This document shows, one piece after another, positions 1-8,400 of a stretch of DNA of 8,980 nucleotides. Under the pieces are notes generated by a model, which saw only the letters and a list, made by a program, of their open reading frames with translations, did not search any database and was not told the origin of the DNA. Source of the DNA: Bacteroidetes bacterium ADurb.Bin302 (GTDB lineage Bacteria > Bacteroidota > Bacteroidia > Bacteroidales > Paludibacteraceae). Location of the stretch: the NCBI GenBank assembly GCA_002069025.1, contig MWBK01000204.1, forward strand, positions 1 to 8,980, read 5' to 3'. Position 1 is the stretch's first letter; the number at the start of each line of letters is the position of its first letter. The translations under genes were made by a program, and so were the position numbers.

Positions 1-1
1 T

Positions 2-2509
2 GATGAGTGGATTTGGGAATTTACTTTTAATGCAGCAGCCGGTAATTATTCGTGGAATCCATATATGGGAGATCCCAATGGTACAAGCATTGAAATTTGT
101 AAAACATTGAATATCACATCTAATAATATTGATTTCTTTATTGATAATAATGGTTCTTTGAGTGGAGAAACATCTGTTGTAATATATTCTGCATCAGCAG
201 GAGCAAAAGGCGATATTGCTTTCGGCAATAACAATATCACCGGAAGTATTGATTCTAATGCCCCTACTGACTTAAATGCAACAGTTTTTGGCACAAGCAG
301 TAATAGTTTCTCGCTTAATTTGTCTGCATCAGACGATAATTCGGTTTATTACACAATACGTTATCGCAGAATTGATGAAACAAATATAATCCCATATTAC
401 AGCGCGTTACACGTAACCGGAACATCAATATACAATGCCGGAAATAAAGAAATTAAATTACGCGGCACTAATTTGGGTTCTTGGTTAGTTCAAGAAGATT
501 GGATGACAGGAGATATTTGTGGTGATCAACGTTCTACAATAAACACATTGTATAATAGATTCGGAGCACAAAAAGCAGAAGAACTTATTGATTTGTGGGA
601 AGAAAACTGGATTACCGAAAAAGACTTAGATAATATTAAGAATCTAGGAATGAATTTAGTTCGTGTACCTTTCACTTGGATGAATCTTATGGATATGAAT
701 ACAAGAGAATGGAAACCGGATGCTTGGGAACGATTAGATTGGATATTAAAAGAATGTTCCAAACGTGATTTATGGGTTATTTTATGTATGCATGGAGCTC
801 CAGGTTCGCAAAATGGCAGAGACCACTCGGGCGTATCCGGAGGTAGCGACGAACAGGCCGCAAGCGAATTTTGGTTTGGAGCAAATGCGCCTGCAAATCA
901 AACTTTGTATTATGAAATATGGGAAACTATTGCAGCTCGTTATAAAAACAATGCAACTATAGCCGGATTCGACTTACTTAACGAACCATTTTGCCAATAT
1001 CGTTACACAAGTACACTAGGTGGTGATGTATTGCATAGCATACTATACTCTGTTTACAATAATACATACAAAAAAATCAGAAAGATAGACCCTAATCGCA
1101 TACTTATTATGGAAGCAGTATGGGATCCGTGGGATTTACCTAATCCGTCGAGTTATTCATGGTCAAACGTAATATACGAATATCATAATTATGAATATAG
1201 CGATTACGACAACTATGAAGGTAAACAGATTACAAGCATGACAAATAAAATTAATAGCATTAATGGTGCTAAAAATGCTTACAATTTACCAAGTTATATG
1301 GGTGAATTTTGCTATTTCAACACTCCTGCCACTTGGGAAACAGGTATGGCTTTGCTAAATAATAACGATATACATTGGACAAGTTGGTCATACAAAGTTC
1401 AAGCATACTATGGTAATTGGGGATTATATAATTGCACAAAGCGTAACATAAATTTGTCAAATGCATCGGAGTTAGAAATTCGTGATGCTTGGTCAAATTC
1501 TACAGTAACAAAAAACACTAACATAGCAGATATAATTTCGTATTATGCAAGTAATGGTATTGATAAAAGTCCAACAAGCGGAATCTATTACAATACATGG
1601 ACGGAAAATCCAAGTGGATACACTGCATCAACTATTATTACAGGATTGAAGCCAAATGCAACATACGAATATATTGTAAATGCTTACGACAAATATGGCA
1701 ATATGACTTCTGATTTAAAAGCTACTGTCAAAACTTTGAATACTGAAGAGCAAGATAGTTACGATTATTGGGTAATATATAGAGATAATGTTTCTGATAT
1801 GTCAAATTATTTGGATTTACGCAGTAATAGTTTTGCAGATTGGGCAGGAACTACAAGTCAAATCGAGGCAGATAAATACGAAAGTGAAAATGCTATGGCA
1901 TATATAGTTAACTCTGCAAAAGGGAGTTGGTTCGGTTTTGGTATAATAAATATAAGCGGAACATATAATTTTGAAGAATTAAGCAATTACAAATTACACT
2001 TTGCTTACAAAACAAATTACAACGGACCTTTATATGTAAAATTAGGAGGTACTAATGGAGAATATTCAGTTGAGTTCAGCCCTATTTCGGATAACAAGTG
2101 GCATACTCAGGAAATAGCAATGAGTAGCTTTACTGATGCCGGCATGACACTTGGAGAAAGCACAGAAAACCTTATCTTTTCTATTGTTAGTGAAAATGTA
2201 ACAACAAGTGGAGCTATTATCAATATTGACGATATCTATTATTGCAAAAATCAGGCATTACCAATAGTTTTAACTAATGCCGATAACACTAAAAATTCGG
2301 TAATTAACATTTATCAACCTACTCCAAATGAAATTTGCATCACAGGCATTGATATTGATACAGAAATAGAGTTAACCAATTTGAGTGGTTTGTGTGTATT
2401 AAAAACTTCCTCAAACGATTACGAAGCGCGTATTCCGACAAATAATATACCAAAATCAGTGTATATTATACGAATTGGAGATACTGTTGGAAAAATATTG
2501 CTCAAATAA
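2..2509 (+). CDS. Secreted GH5 exo-beta-1,3-glucanase-like glycoside hydrolase with T9SS-like tail (5' partial)
   Basis: Probably hydrolyses beta-1,3-glucan outside the cell or on its surface. The frame is open from base 2, so the ATG at base 65 is internal and the true start lies upstream. Numbering from the codon at base 2, the order is: a cut beta-rich module (1-83), the first half of an FN3 domain (85-121), GH5 (about 133-501), the second half of the FN3 (about 538-579), a module shared with the next gene (587-750) and a sorting-tail-like end (752-835). GH5 evidence is the LRGTNLGSWLV opening, HGAPGSQNGRDHSG, the acid/base Glu in DLLNEP (bases 983-985), the HNY histidine and the nucleophile Glu in YMGEF (bases 1304-1306). 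This pattern is the one known from Exg1-type exo-beta-1,3-glucanases. The subfamily is not certain, and a beta-1,6- or mixed-linkage glucanase is possible. The catalytic domain appears to interrupt the FN3. The tail lacks a clear PNP box. Confidence 0.9.
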   Translation, partial: DEWIWEFTFNAAAGNYSWNPYMGDPNGTSIEICKTLNITSNNIDFFIDNNGSLSGETSVVIYSASAGAKGDIAFGNNNITGSIDSNAPTDLNATVFGTSSNSFSLNLSASDDNSVYYTIRYRRIDETNIIPYYSALHVTGTSIYNAGNKEIKLRGTNLGSWLVQEDWMTGDICGDQRSTINTLYNRFGAQKAEELIDLWEENWITEKDLDNIKNLGMNLVRVPFTWMNLMDMNTREWKPDAWERLDWILKECSKRDLWVILCMHGAPGSQNGRDHSGVSGGSDEQAASEFWFGANAPANQTLYYEIWETIAARYKNNATIAGFDLLNEPFCQYRYTSTLGGDVLHSILYSVYNNTYKKIRKIDPNRILIMEAVWDPWDLPNPSSYSWSNVIYEYHNYEYSDYDNYEGKQITSMTNKINSINGAKNAYNLPSYMGEFCYFNTPATWETGMALLNNNDIHWTSWSYKVQAYYGNWGLYNCTKRNINLSNASELEIRDAWSNSTVTKNTNIADIISYYASNGIDKSPTSGIYYNTWTENPSGYTASTIITGLKPNATYEYIVNAYDKYGNMTSDLKATVKTLNTEEQDSYDYWVIYRDNVSDMSNYLDLRSNSFADWAGTTSQIEADKYESENAMAYIVNSAKGSWFGFGIINISGTYNFEELSNYKLHFAYKTNYNGPLYVKLGGTNGEYSVEFSPISDNKWHTQEIAMSSFTDAGMTLGESTENLIFSIVSENVTTSGAIINIDDIYYCKNQALPIVLTNADNTKNSVINIYQPTPNEICITGIDIDTEIELTNLSGLCVLKTSSNDYEARIPTNNIPKSVYIIRIGDTVGKILLK
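1760..2269 (+). repeat. Shared jelly-roll-like module, copy 1 (in GH5 gene)
   Basis: Codes for 170 residues starting YDYWVIYRD and ending just after INIDDIYY and LPIV. It aligns without a gap to copy 2 at 4674-5183, with about 112 of 170 residues identical by hand count. Alternating hydrophobic strands, aromatic residues (Trp, Tyr) and the closing IDDIYY strand are typical of beta-sandwich carbohydrate-binding modules. I cannot assign it to a numbered CBM family. It sits between the catalytic part and the sorting tail in both proteins. Confidence 0.85.
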
Positions 2510-2547
2510 TTTTTACACCACATAAAACACCCCAACAACTATACATC

Positions 2548-2580
2548 AATATTCTATAATTTATTGATATATAGAATATT
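2548..2580. other. AT-rich perfect inverted repeat
   Basis: Arms AATATTCTATA (2548-2558) and TATAGAATATT (2570-2580) are perfect reverse complements of 11 bp around an 11-base spacer. It starts 39 bases after the GH5 stop codon. No T tract follows, so an intrinsic terminator is doubtful. It could be a 3'-end mRNA stem-loop or a binding site for a dimeric regulator about 90 bases upstream of the next promoter. The function is not known. Confidence 0.5.
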
Positions 2581-2597
2581 AGATATTCATCATTAAT

Positions 2598-2663
2598 AAT
2601 GGCCGATTAGCTATCCCACTTAAAAAAGAGGAGTGGCTAATTGACCATTTTGCTTTACTATTT
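2598..2663 (+). terminator. Probable terminator hairpin of the GH5 transcript
   Basis: The left arm (2598-2620) and right arm (2632-2649) pair in two blocks. The outer block is about AATGG-CGATTAGC against GCTAATTG-CCATT with one C-A mismatch and one G-T wobble. The inner block is CACT against AGTG, with a small bulge on the left arm. The loop is A-rich (2621-2631). A T-rich stretch with scattered C, G and A follows (2648-2669). The position after the GH5 stop and just before the next promoter fits a transcription terminator. The T tract is interrupted, so efficiency is uncertain. Confidence 0.55.
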
Positions 2664-2677
2664 CTTCCTTACTTTTG
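2649..2677 (+). promoter_or_regulatory. Bacteroidota-type promoter of the GH16-chitinase unit
   Basis: TTTG at 2649-2652 and TACTTTTG at 2670-2677 match the Bacteroidota -33 (TTTG) and -7 (TAnnTTTG) elements, with a 17-base spacer. Transcription should start near base 2684, leaving a leader of roughly 30-35 bases before the ATG at 2718. The leader is A-rich and has no Shine-Dalgarno sequence, as is usual in this phylum. The -33 element directly abuts the preceding hairpin. Assignment rests on motif and position only. Confidence 0.65.
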
Positions 2678-2717
2678 CTTCGTCCAATAGGACCAAATAC
2701 CTAAAATCAAAATAAGC

Positions 2718-5426
2718 ATGAAAAACAAAGTCTTCATTGTTGCGCTATTATTGTGTATGAGTCATGGTGCACAGGCTTCTTATCAATTAGTATGGGAAGA
2801 TAATTTCAACTCATTTAACACCACTGCATGGGAATATGAAGTAGGTAATGGCGGTTGGGGAAACGGCGAATCCCAATACTACACCAATCGAAATGAGAAC
2901 GTAAGCGTTTCAAATGGTAACTTGCAAATAACAGCACGTAAAGAAAATTACGGAGGTAGTGCTTATACATCAGGACGTATACGTTCTTATAATAAAGTAA
3001 GTATGCGGTATGGTAAGATTGAAGCACGCATAAAATGTCCATGGGGTGCGATTGGCGTATGGCCGGCTTTCTGGATGATGGGACAAAAAATAGCCAACCC
3101 GGGGTGGCCACGTTGCGGCGAAATTGATATTATGGAGCAAATGTGCACAGGTGATCCAAATAGTTGGAACACAACACTTGCAACATATCATTGGGATGGA
3201 AATGGCGGAACAAATAGTGTCAATGACCATTCTATGTATGGATTAACTTGCAATGTTGGAGAACAATTAGGTAATCAGTACCGTATATATGGGGTTGAAT
3301 GGACTCCAAGCCAATTAAAAGGATATGTTTGCGATGGAAACGGGAATAACTACAGACAAATTGTTGTTATGGATATACCAAATGATGCTTCTCGCGGATT
3401 AGATGCATTCCATCAAGCTGATAATGAGTTCTATATGATACTGAATATCGCCCTTGGCGGTAGTTATACAGGTTATGCGATTGATGGAGGTTTCAGTTCA
3501 GCAACAATGTATGTAGACTGGATTCGTATATATCAAGATTATGCTGCTTATTCAGGGTCGAAAATTACTAATAGATCTAATTTAACTACAGGTGGAGGCA
3601 CCGGAGACGGTGGAGAACAAACTGTTACAGAAACAGTCGCATTCAAAAATGCAGCAACTACTCTCGAGCAAAGTAAATCATATAGCTTTAATGTAAACTA
3701 CACAGTAGCAGAGCAACGCGATTTGTGGGTTGCTTTGTATAGAACTTCAAATTACGATTTAATAGGTGAATCTAAGATTGTTGTAAACAAAGGCAGCGGT
3801 ACTGCAAATCTTACTATTAATTTAAATAATGTTCCTGATGCCGGTAATGACTATATCCTACTCACAGATATAAGACCTTTAAATGGAGCATGGACTACAC
3901 GTATTAAACAAGAAGAAAAACGAAACGTTACAATTCAACAAAGTTGCAAAACTACAAACAAAGGAGTTGCTACTTTTTATGTGGATGCTGATTATAGCGG
4001 AAATGCTGTCAGTTTAGAAGAAGGAACATATACTAAATCACAAATGGCAGAATATTGTATCAATGACAATAGCATATCATCGATCAAAGTATTACCGGGA
4101 TATAAAGTAACAACATTTATTGATGACAATTTTAATGGAACTTCTAAATCATGGACTGGAAATGTAAGTAATACAGGTAGCACATGGAACGATGTAATCT
4201 CATCAATAAAGATTGAGGCACAAGGAGTTACAGGTAAATCAGGAACGTATAAAATAAAAGGACGTAATAGTGCTATGTACTGGGATTTAAAGGGTAATGG
4301 AACAGGCGCAGGAACAATGTTGGTACAATATAATGACGAGGGTGATGAAAAATATCAACGATTCACTTTGGTTGAAATAAGTAATGGTGTTTATAACATA
4401 AAAGCCAATACTAGTGATTTAGTTTTGGATATTAAAAATGCATCTATCGATAATAGAGCTGATGTACAAACATGGACTGCAAACGGAAGTAAGTGTCAAC
4501 AATATATATTAATCAAAGTTGATAATGGTTATTATCAATTTGTTGCAAGACATTGTGGTAAAGTGATAGAAGTTCCTGATAACAGTTCGGTCGCTGATAA
4601 AGAATTAAAATTATGGGATAATAACAGCCAAAAATGTTCACATTGGTTATTGGAATCCCCATCTCACGAAACATATGATTATTGGGTAATTTACAGAGAT
4701 GATGTTTCTGATATGTCTTCGTATTTGGATTTGCGAAATAATGGCTTTGCAGAATGGGAAGGAACTGTAAGTGCCACAAAAGCAAGTATGTACGAAAGTA
4801 ATAATGCTTTGGCATATAACATAAATGCAGCAAAAGATTCTTGGTTTGGCTTAGGAGTTTTGAATACTACAGGCACATATTATTTTGCAGATATTGCTAA
4901 CTACGGTTTACATTTTGCATATAAAACCAATTACAATGGAGAGCTTTCTGTAAAATTAGGAGGTACCAATGGAGAATATGCAGTCGCGTTCACACCAAAT
5001 TATGACAATAAATGGCACACAAAAGAGCTTAAACTAAGCGATTTTACTTCTAAAGGACTCGCTCTGGGTTCATGTACAAACAACTTGTTGTTTTCTATTG
5101 TAAGCGAAAAAACAACTAAAACAGGAGCAGAAATCAACATCGATGACATTTATTATTACAAAAAATCTGTTTTACCTATCGTCTTCACAGAAACAGAATC
5201 TAATAAAACAGACAATATTTCGTGCTATCAGATTTCGTCAGACATTATCCGCATAAACGGAATATCTGAAGGAACAATTATAGATATAATAGATCTAAAT
5301 GGCATTAATAAAATAAGAGTTTTGGCAGAAAGCGAAACACAATATATATATGTAAGTAATCTTGTTAATGGATTATACATAGTTCGAATAAATGACACAG
5401 TTTTAAAAATAATAATTAATAACTAA
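2718..5426 (+). CDS. Secreted GH16 laminarinase (endo-beta-1,3-glucanase) with crystallin, ricin-type and CBM-like modules
   Basis: Predicted to cut beta-1,3-glucan internally outside the cell. The ATG at 2718 is the first after an in-frame stop at 2688. Residues 1-20 form a signal peptide ending AQA. GH16 covers about 22-273. The catalytic motif GEIDIME has the nucleophile Glu135 and acid/base Glu140, and the late strand reads ILNIALGGSY, as in bacterial laminarinases. A Gly-rich linker (291-299) follows. Next come an unassigned beta-sandwich (about 301-408), a beta/gamma-crystallin domain (about 416-501), a ricin-type beta-trefoil (about 506-647), the module shared with the GH5 protein (653-822) and a T9SS type A-like tail (about 823-902, ending LVNGLYIVRINDT plus a KII strand). 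The crystallin domain carries two D/N-D/N-x-x-S-S calcium motifs, at 450-455 and 491-496. The gene has its own promoter and is followed after 20 bases by the chitinase gene, so the two are likely one operon. Confidence is high for GH16 and moderate for the sorting tail. Confidence 0.95.
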   Translation: MKNKVFIVALLLCMSHGAQASYQLVWEDNFNSFNTTAWEYEVGNGGWGNGESQYYTNRNENVSVSNGNLQITARKENYGGSAYTSGRIRSYNKVSMRYGKIEARIKCPWGAIGVWPAFWMMGQKIANPGWPRCGEIDIMEQMCTGDPNSWNTTLATYHWDGNGGTNSVNDHSMYGLTCNVGEQLGNQYRIYGVEWTPSQLKGYVCDGNGNNYRQIVVMDIPNDASRGLDAFHQADNEFYMILNIALGGSYTGYAIDGGFSSATMYVDWIRIYQDYAAYSGSKITNRSNLTTGGGTGDGGEQTVTETVAFKNAATTLEQSKSYSFNVNYTVAEQRDLWVALYRTSNYDLIGESKIVVNKGSGTANLTINLNNVPDAGNDYILLTDIRPLNGAWTTRIKQEEKRNVTIQQSCKTTNKGVATFYVDADYSGNAVSLEEGTYTKSQMAEYCINDNSISSIKVLPGYKVTTFIDDNFNGTSKSWTGNVSNTGSTWNDVISSIKIEAQGVTGKSGTYKIKGRNSAMYWDLKGNGTGAGTMLVQYNDEGDEKYQRFTLVEISNGVYNIKANTSDLVLDIKNASIDNRADVQTWTANGSKCQQYILIKVDNGYYQFVARHCGKVIEVPDNSSVADKELKLWDNNSQKCSHWLLESPSHETYDYWVIYRDDVSDMSSYLDLRNNGFAEWEGTVSATKASMYESNNALAYNINAAKDSWFGLGVLNTTGTYYFADIANYGLHFAYKTNYNGELSVKLGGTNGEYAVAFTPNYDNKWHTKELKLSDFTSKGLALGSCTNNLLFSIVSEKTTKTGAEINIDDIYYYKKSVLPIVFTETESNKTDNISCYQISSDIIRINGISEGTIIDIIDLNGINKIRVLAESETQYIYVSNLVNGLYIVRINDTVLKIIINN
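4674..5183 (+). repeat. Shared jelly-roll-like module, copy 2 (in GH16 gene)
   Basis: Second copy of the 170-residue module at 1760-2269, gapless relative to it. The most conserved blocks are YDYWVIYRD, LHFAYKTNYNG, VKLGGTNGEY, DNKWHT, FSIVSE and INIDDIYY. Similarity is also visible at DNA level, for example around 4958-4985 against 2041-2068, so the copies are a fairly recent duplication or are kept similar by recombination. Confidence 0.85.
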
Positions 5427-5446
5427 TATTTTAATCAAAAAAAGCA

Positions 5447-8400
5447 ATGAAAAAATTACAGAAAATTTTCATCTGTTTATTAGCTGTTTTGCTGCCAAGT
5501 TTATCAGCATCAGCTCTTAATAAACACATTTTAGTCGGTTATTGGCATAATTTTAATAATGGTGCAGCTAATGGCCTAAAACTATCTCAAGTAAGCGATT
5601 CGTGGGACGTAATTAACTTATCGTTCGCCGAACCTACATCTGCTACAAGTGGAGAACTCGTATACAACCCTACCGCTGACAATATTTATGCATCAGCAGA
5701 TGAATTTAAAAATGATATAAAAGCAGTACAATCAAAAGGTAAAAAGGTTTTGCTTTCAATTGGTGGAGCAAACGGACAAGTACGTTTGGAAACACAAACG
5801 GCTCGCGATAACTTTATTCGTACAGCAAAAAATATTATAACAACTTACGGATTAGATGGTTTAGACATAGACTTTGAAGGACATTCATTGTCATTTAACG
5901 CAGGCGATTATAACATTTCCAACCCTACTACACCTGTAATTGTAAATCTTATATATGCATTAAAAGAAATATGCAATTATTATGGCAATGATTTCTTGCT
6001 AACTTTTGCACCTGAAACTTTTTTTGTACAACAAGGATATAGCTATTACGGATCTGTTTGTTACGGATGCGATAGTAGAGCCGGTGCATACCTCCCTGTA
6101 CTATATGCGATGAAAGACCGTTTATCATGGTTACAAGTTCAATATTATAATTCAGGAACGATACCTTCACCGGAAGGTTCTAATAGCTGTGGTTCTGAAT
6201 CTTTTGTAGTTAATTTGGTAAAAATGTTAGCTACCGGATTCAGCCTTGCAGACCCTCAGAATCTACTAAGCGGTCCTAAATCATTTCCTGCTCTACGTCA
6301 AGATCAAATTGTAATAGGAGTTCCTTCTACAACGGGCTCTGCAGGTAGCGGTGTTCTTACAACTAACCAATACATAAGCATTTTCAATACTTTGATAAAC
6401 AAAGGATACACAAATTTGCGTGGTTATATGACTTGGTCAATAAATTGGGATAAACATTACAATTATGAATGGTCTGCCCCATTACGCTCTTATTTTGATG
6501 GTTTGTTGGGTGGAACTATAACTACAGGTGGAGATGAAGAAGAAGAGGAAGAGGAAGAAAACGGAGGAGCTACAGGAACAGCTGATTGTTCAGGAATCGA
6601 ACAATGGAATAGCTCTAAAGCATATAATGTATACGGCGAGTATGTAGGCAAAGAAATTGCTTACGAAGGCAATATATATACAGTTGTTACGGGCACATGG
6701 TCTCCTGCAGGTGTAACACCAAACTCGACAACATACACAGGTTTATGGACTTTAGTTCGTGCTTGTGGCAGTGGTGGCACAAATAACGATGGTGGTGATT
6801 CAGATAGTGGAAGTAATGATAACCCGGGTGAGATAACAAACGACAGAGTTCTTACACAATGCTTAAAGAAACATCTTGTAATAGGCTATTGGCACAATTT
6901 CAAAAATGGAGCATCAAACGGACTTAAATTAGCTGATGTTAATACCGGATACGATTTCTTGAACGTTTCTTTTGGTGAGACTGATGCAACAGACAGAGCT
7001 GTTGTTACTTTTGTACTCGACAATTCAATTTATGCTAATGACGCTGCATTTATTAACGATATAAAATCATGTCAAGCTCGTGGTCAAAAAGTTAATCTTT
7101 CACTTGGCGGACAAAATGGCATCATCTCTGTAAGCTCAGAAAACGATAAAAACAAATTCGTAAATAGCGTAATAGCTATTATAGAAAAATATGGATTTGA
7201 TGGTTTAGATATAGACTTTGAAGGAACATCTGCCGGAGGCACAAGTTCTTCATTTATTAATCCGGGAACCAATGCTCAGTTGATGATTTCTGCAATTCGT
7301 GAAATATGCAACCACTTTGGTGATAATTTCATTTTGACAATGGCACCTGAAACTGCATACGTTCAGTTCGGTATAAATCAAGGAAGTGCACCTGCATACC
7401 TTGCTTTAATTTATGGCTTACGTGATAAACTAACCGTTTTACACGTTCAATTATATAACACAGGTAGCTCGAACGACTTATATGGGAATAATGCAAACCC
7501 GGGAACAGCTGATTATTTAGTTGCCATGTGTGATATGATGTTGCAAGGTTTTCCATGCTGCGGCACTACATTCCCTGCTTTAGCTGAAGATCAAGTTGCA
7601 ATTGGTATTCCTGCTTGTACAGGTGCTGCAGGAAGCGGTATAGTATCAATGGATGAAGCCAAAAAAGCTATGAAATATTTAATCACAGGTGTAAAATCAA
7701 GTGGTATGAATTACAGCTTGAAAAAATCATCCGGATATCCAAACTTCCGTGGTATAATGACATGGTCAGTAAACTGGGATGCTACGAACAACTATTCATT
7801 GGCAAATACTTTTAATTCATATTTTACAGAGTTAGGTAACCCCTTACAAAATTGTGATGATGTTGAAGCTGACACTGAAAAGCCTTCTACTCCTTCTAAT
7901 TTAAACGGAACTCCTTCAGAGACAAGTATCAATTTGTCATGGAACGCATCAAGCGATAATGTAAAAGTAAATGGTTATAACATTTATGTAAACGGCAGTA
8001 AAATAGCAAGTACAAGTTCTACATCATACAACATTACTAATTTAAGTGCCAAAACATCATATACTGTTGCAATAGAGGCTGTAGATAATTCTGGTAACAA
8101 ATCTGCACAAAGCAGCATTCAAGTTACTACCCTTAATGGTGGCTCTACTGGCGACGAAACAGGTGAAGGCACAACAAGCAATTGCAACCTGCTAAGTACT
8201 ATGACATATGATCATATGTTCTACGCACCAAATTGGGTCGAGATACAAACAGGTTCTGCAACAAATAATAATGGTACATGGACTATTAACTTGCCTTCGG
8301 CAACAACAGATGCATGGCAATCACAAATCTTTATTAATATAAATGATATAAGTATCAGCAATGGTACTTCATACACTGTATCTTGCGATATTACAAGCAC

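Noticed and set aside
65..67. ATG as the start of the GH5 gene
   Set aside because: The frame is open without a stop back to base 2, the residues before it continue the same beta-rich module, and no signal peptide follows it.
765..962. Small + strand frame inside the GH5 gene
   Set aside because: It lies wholly within the GH5 catalytic coding region in another frame and its translation has no recognisable feature.
2548..2580. Perfect inverted repeat as an insertion-sequence end or intrinsic terminator
   Set aside because: No transposase, target duplication or partner repeat is visible, and no T tract follows. It was kept only as an unexplained palindrome.
2815..3230. Overlapping minus-strand frames opposite the GH16 domain
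   Set aside because: They are antisense to highly conserved GH16 coding sequence and their translations look random (Cys/His/Tyr/Pro-rich).
4513..4876. Minus-strand frames opposite the shared module
   Set aside because: Antisense shadows of a conserved coding region, with no promoter or start context seen.
5427..5446. Separate promoter for the chitinase gene
   Set aside because: The 20-base gap is AT-rich but has no TAnnTTTG or TTTG element, so read-through from the GH16 gene is the simpler reading.
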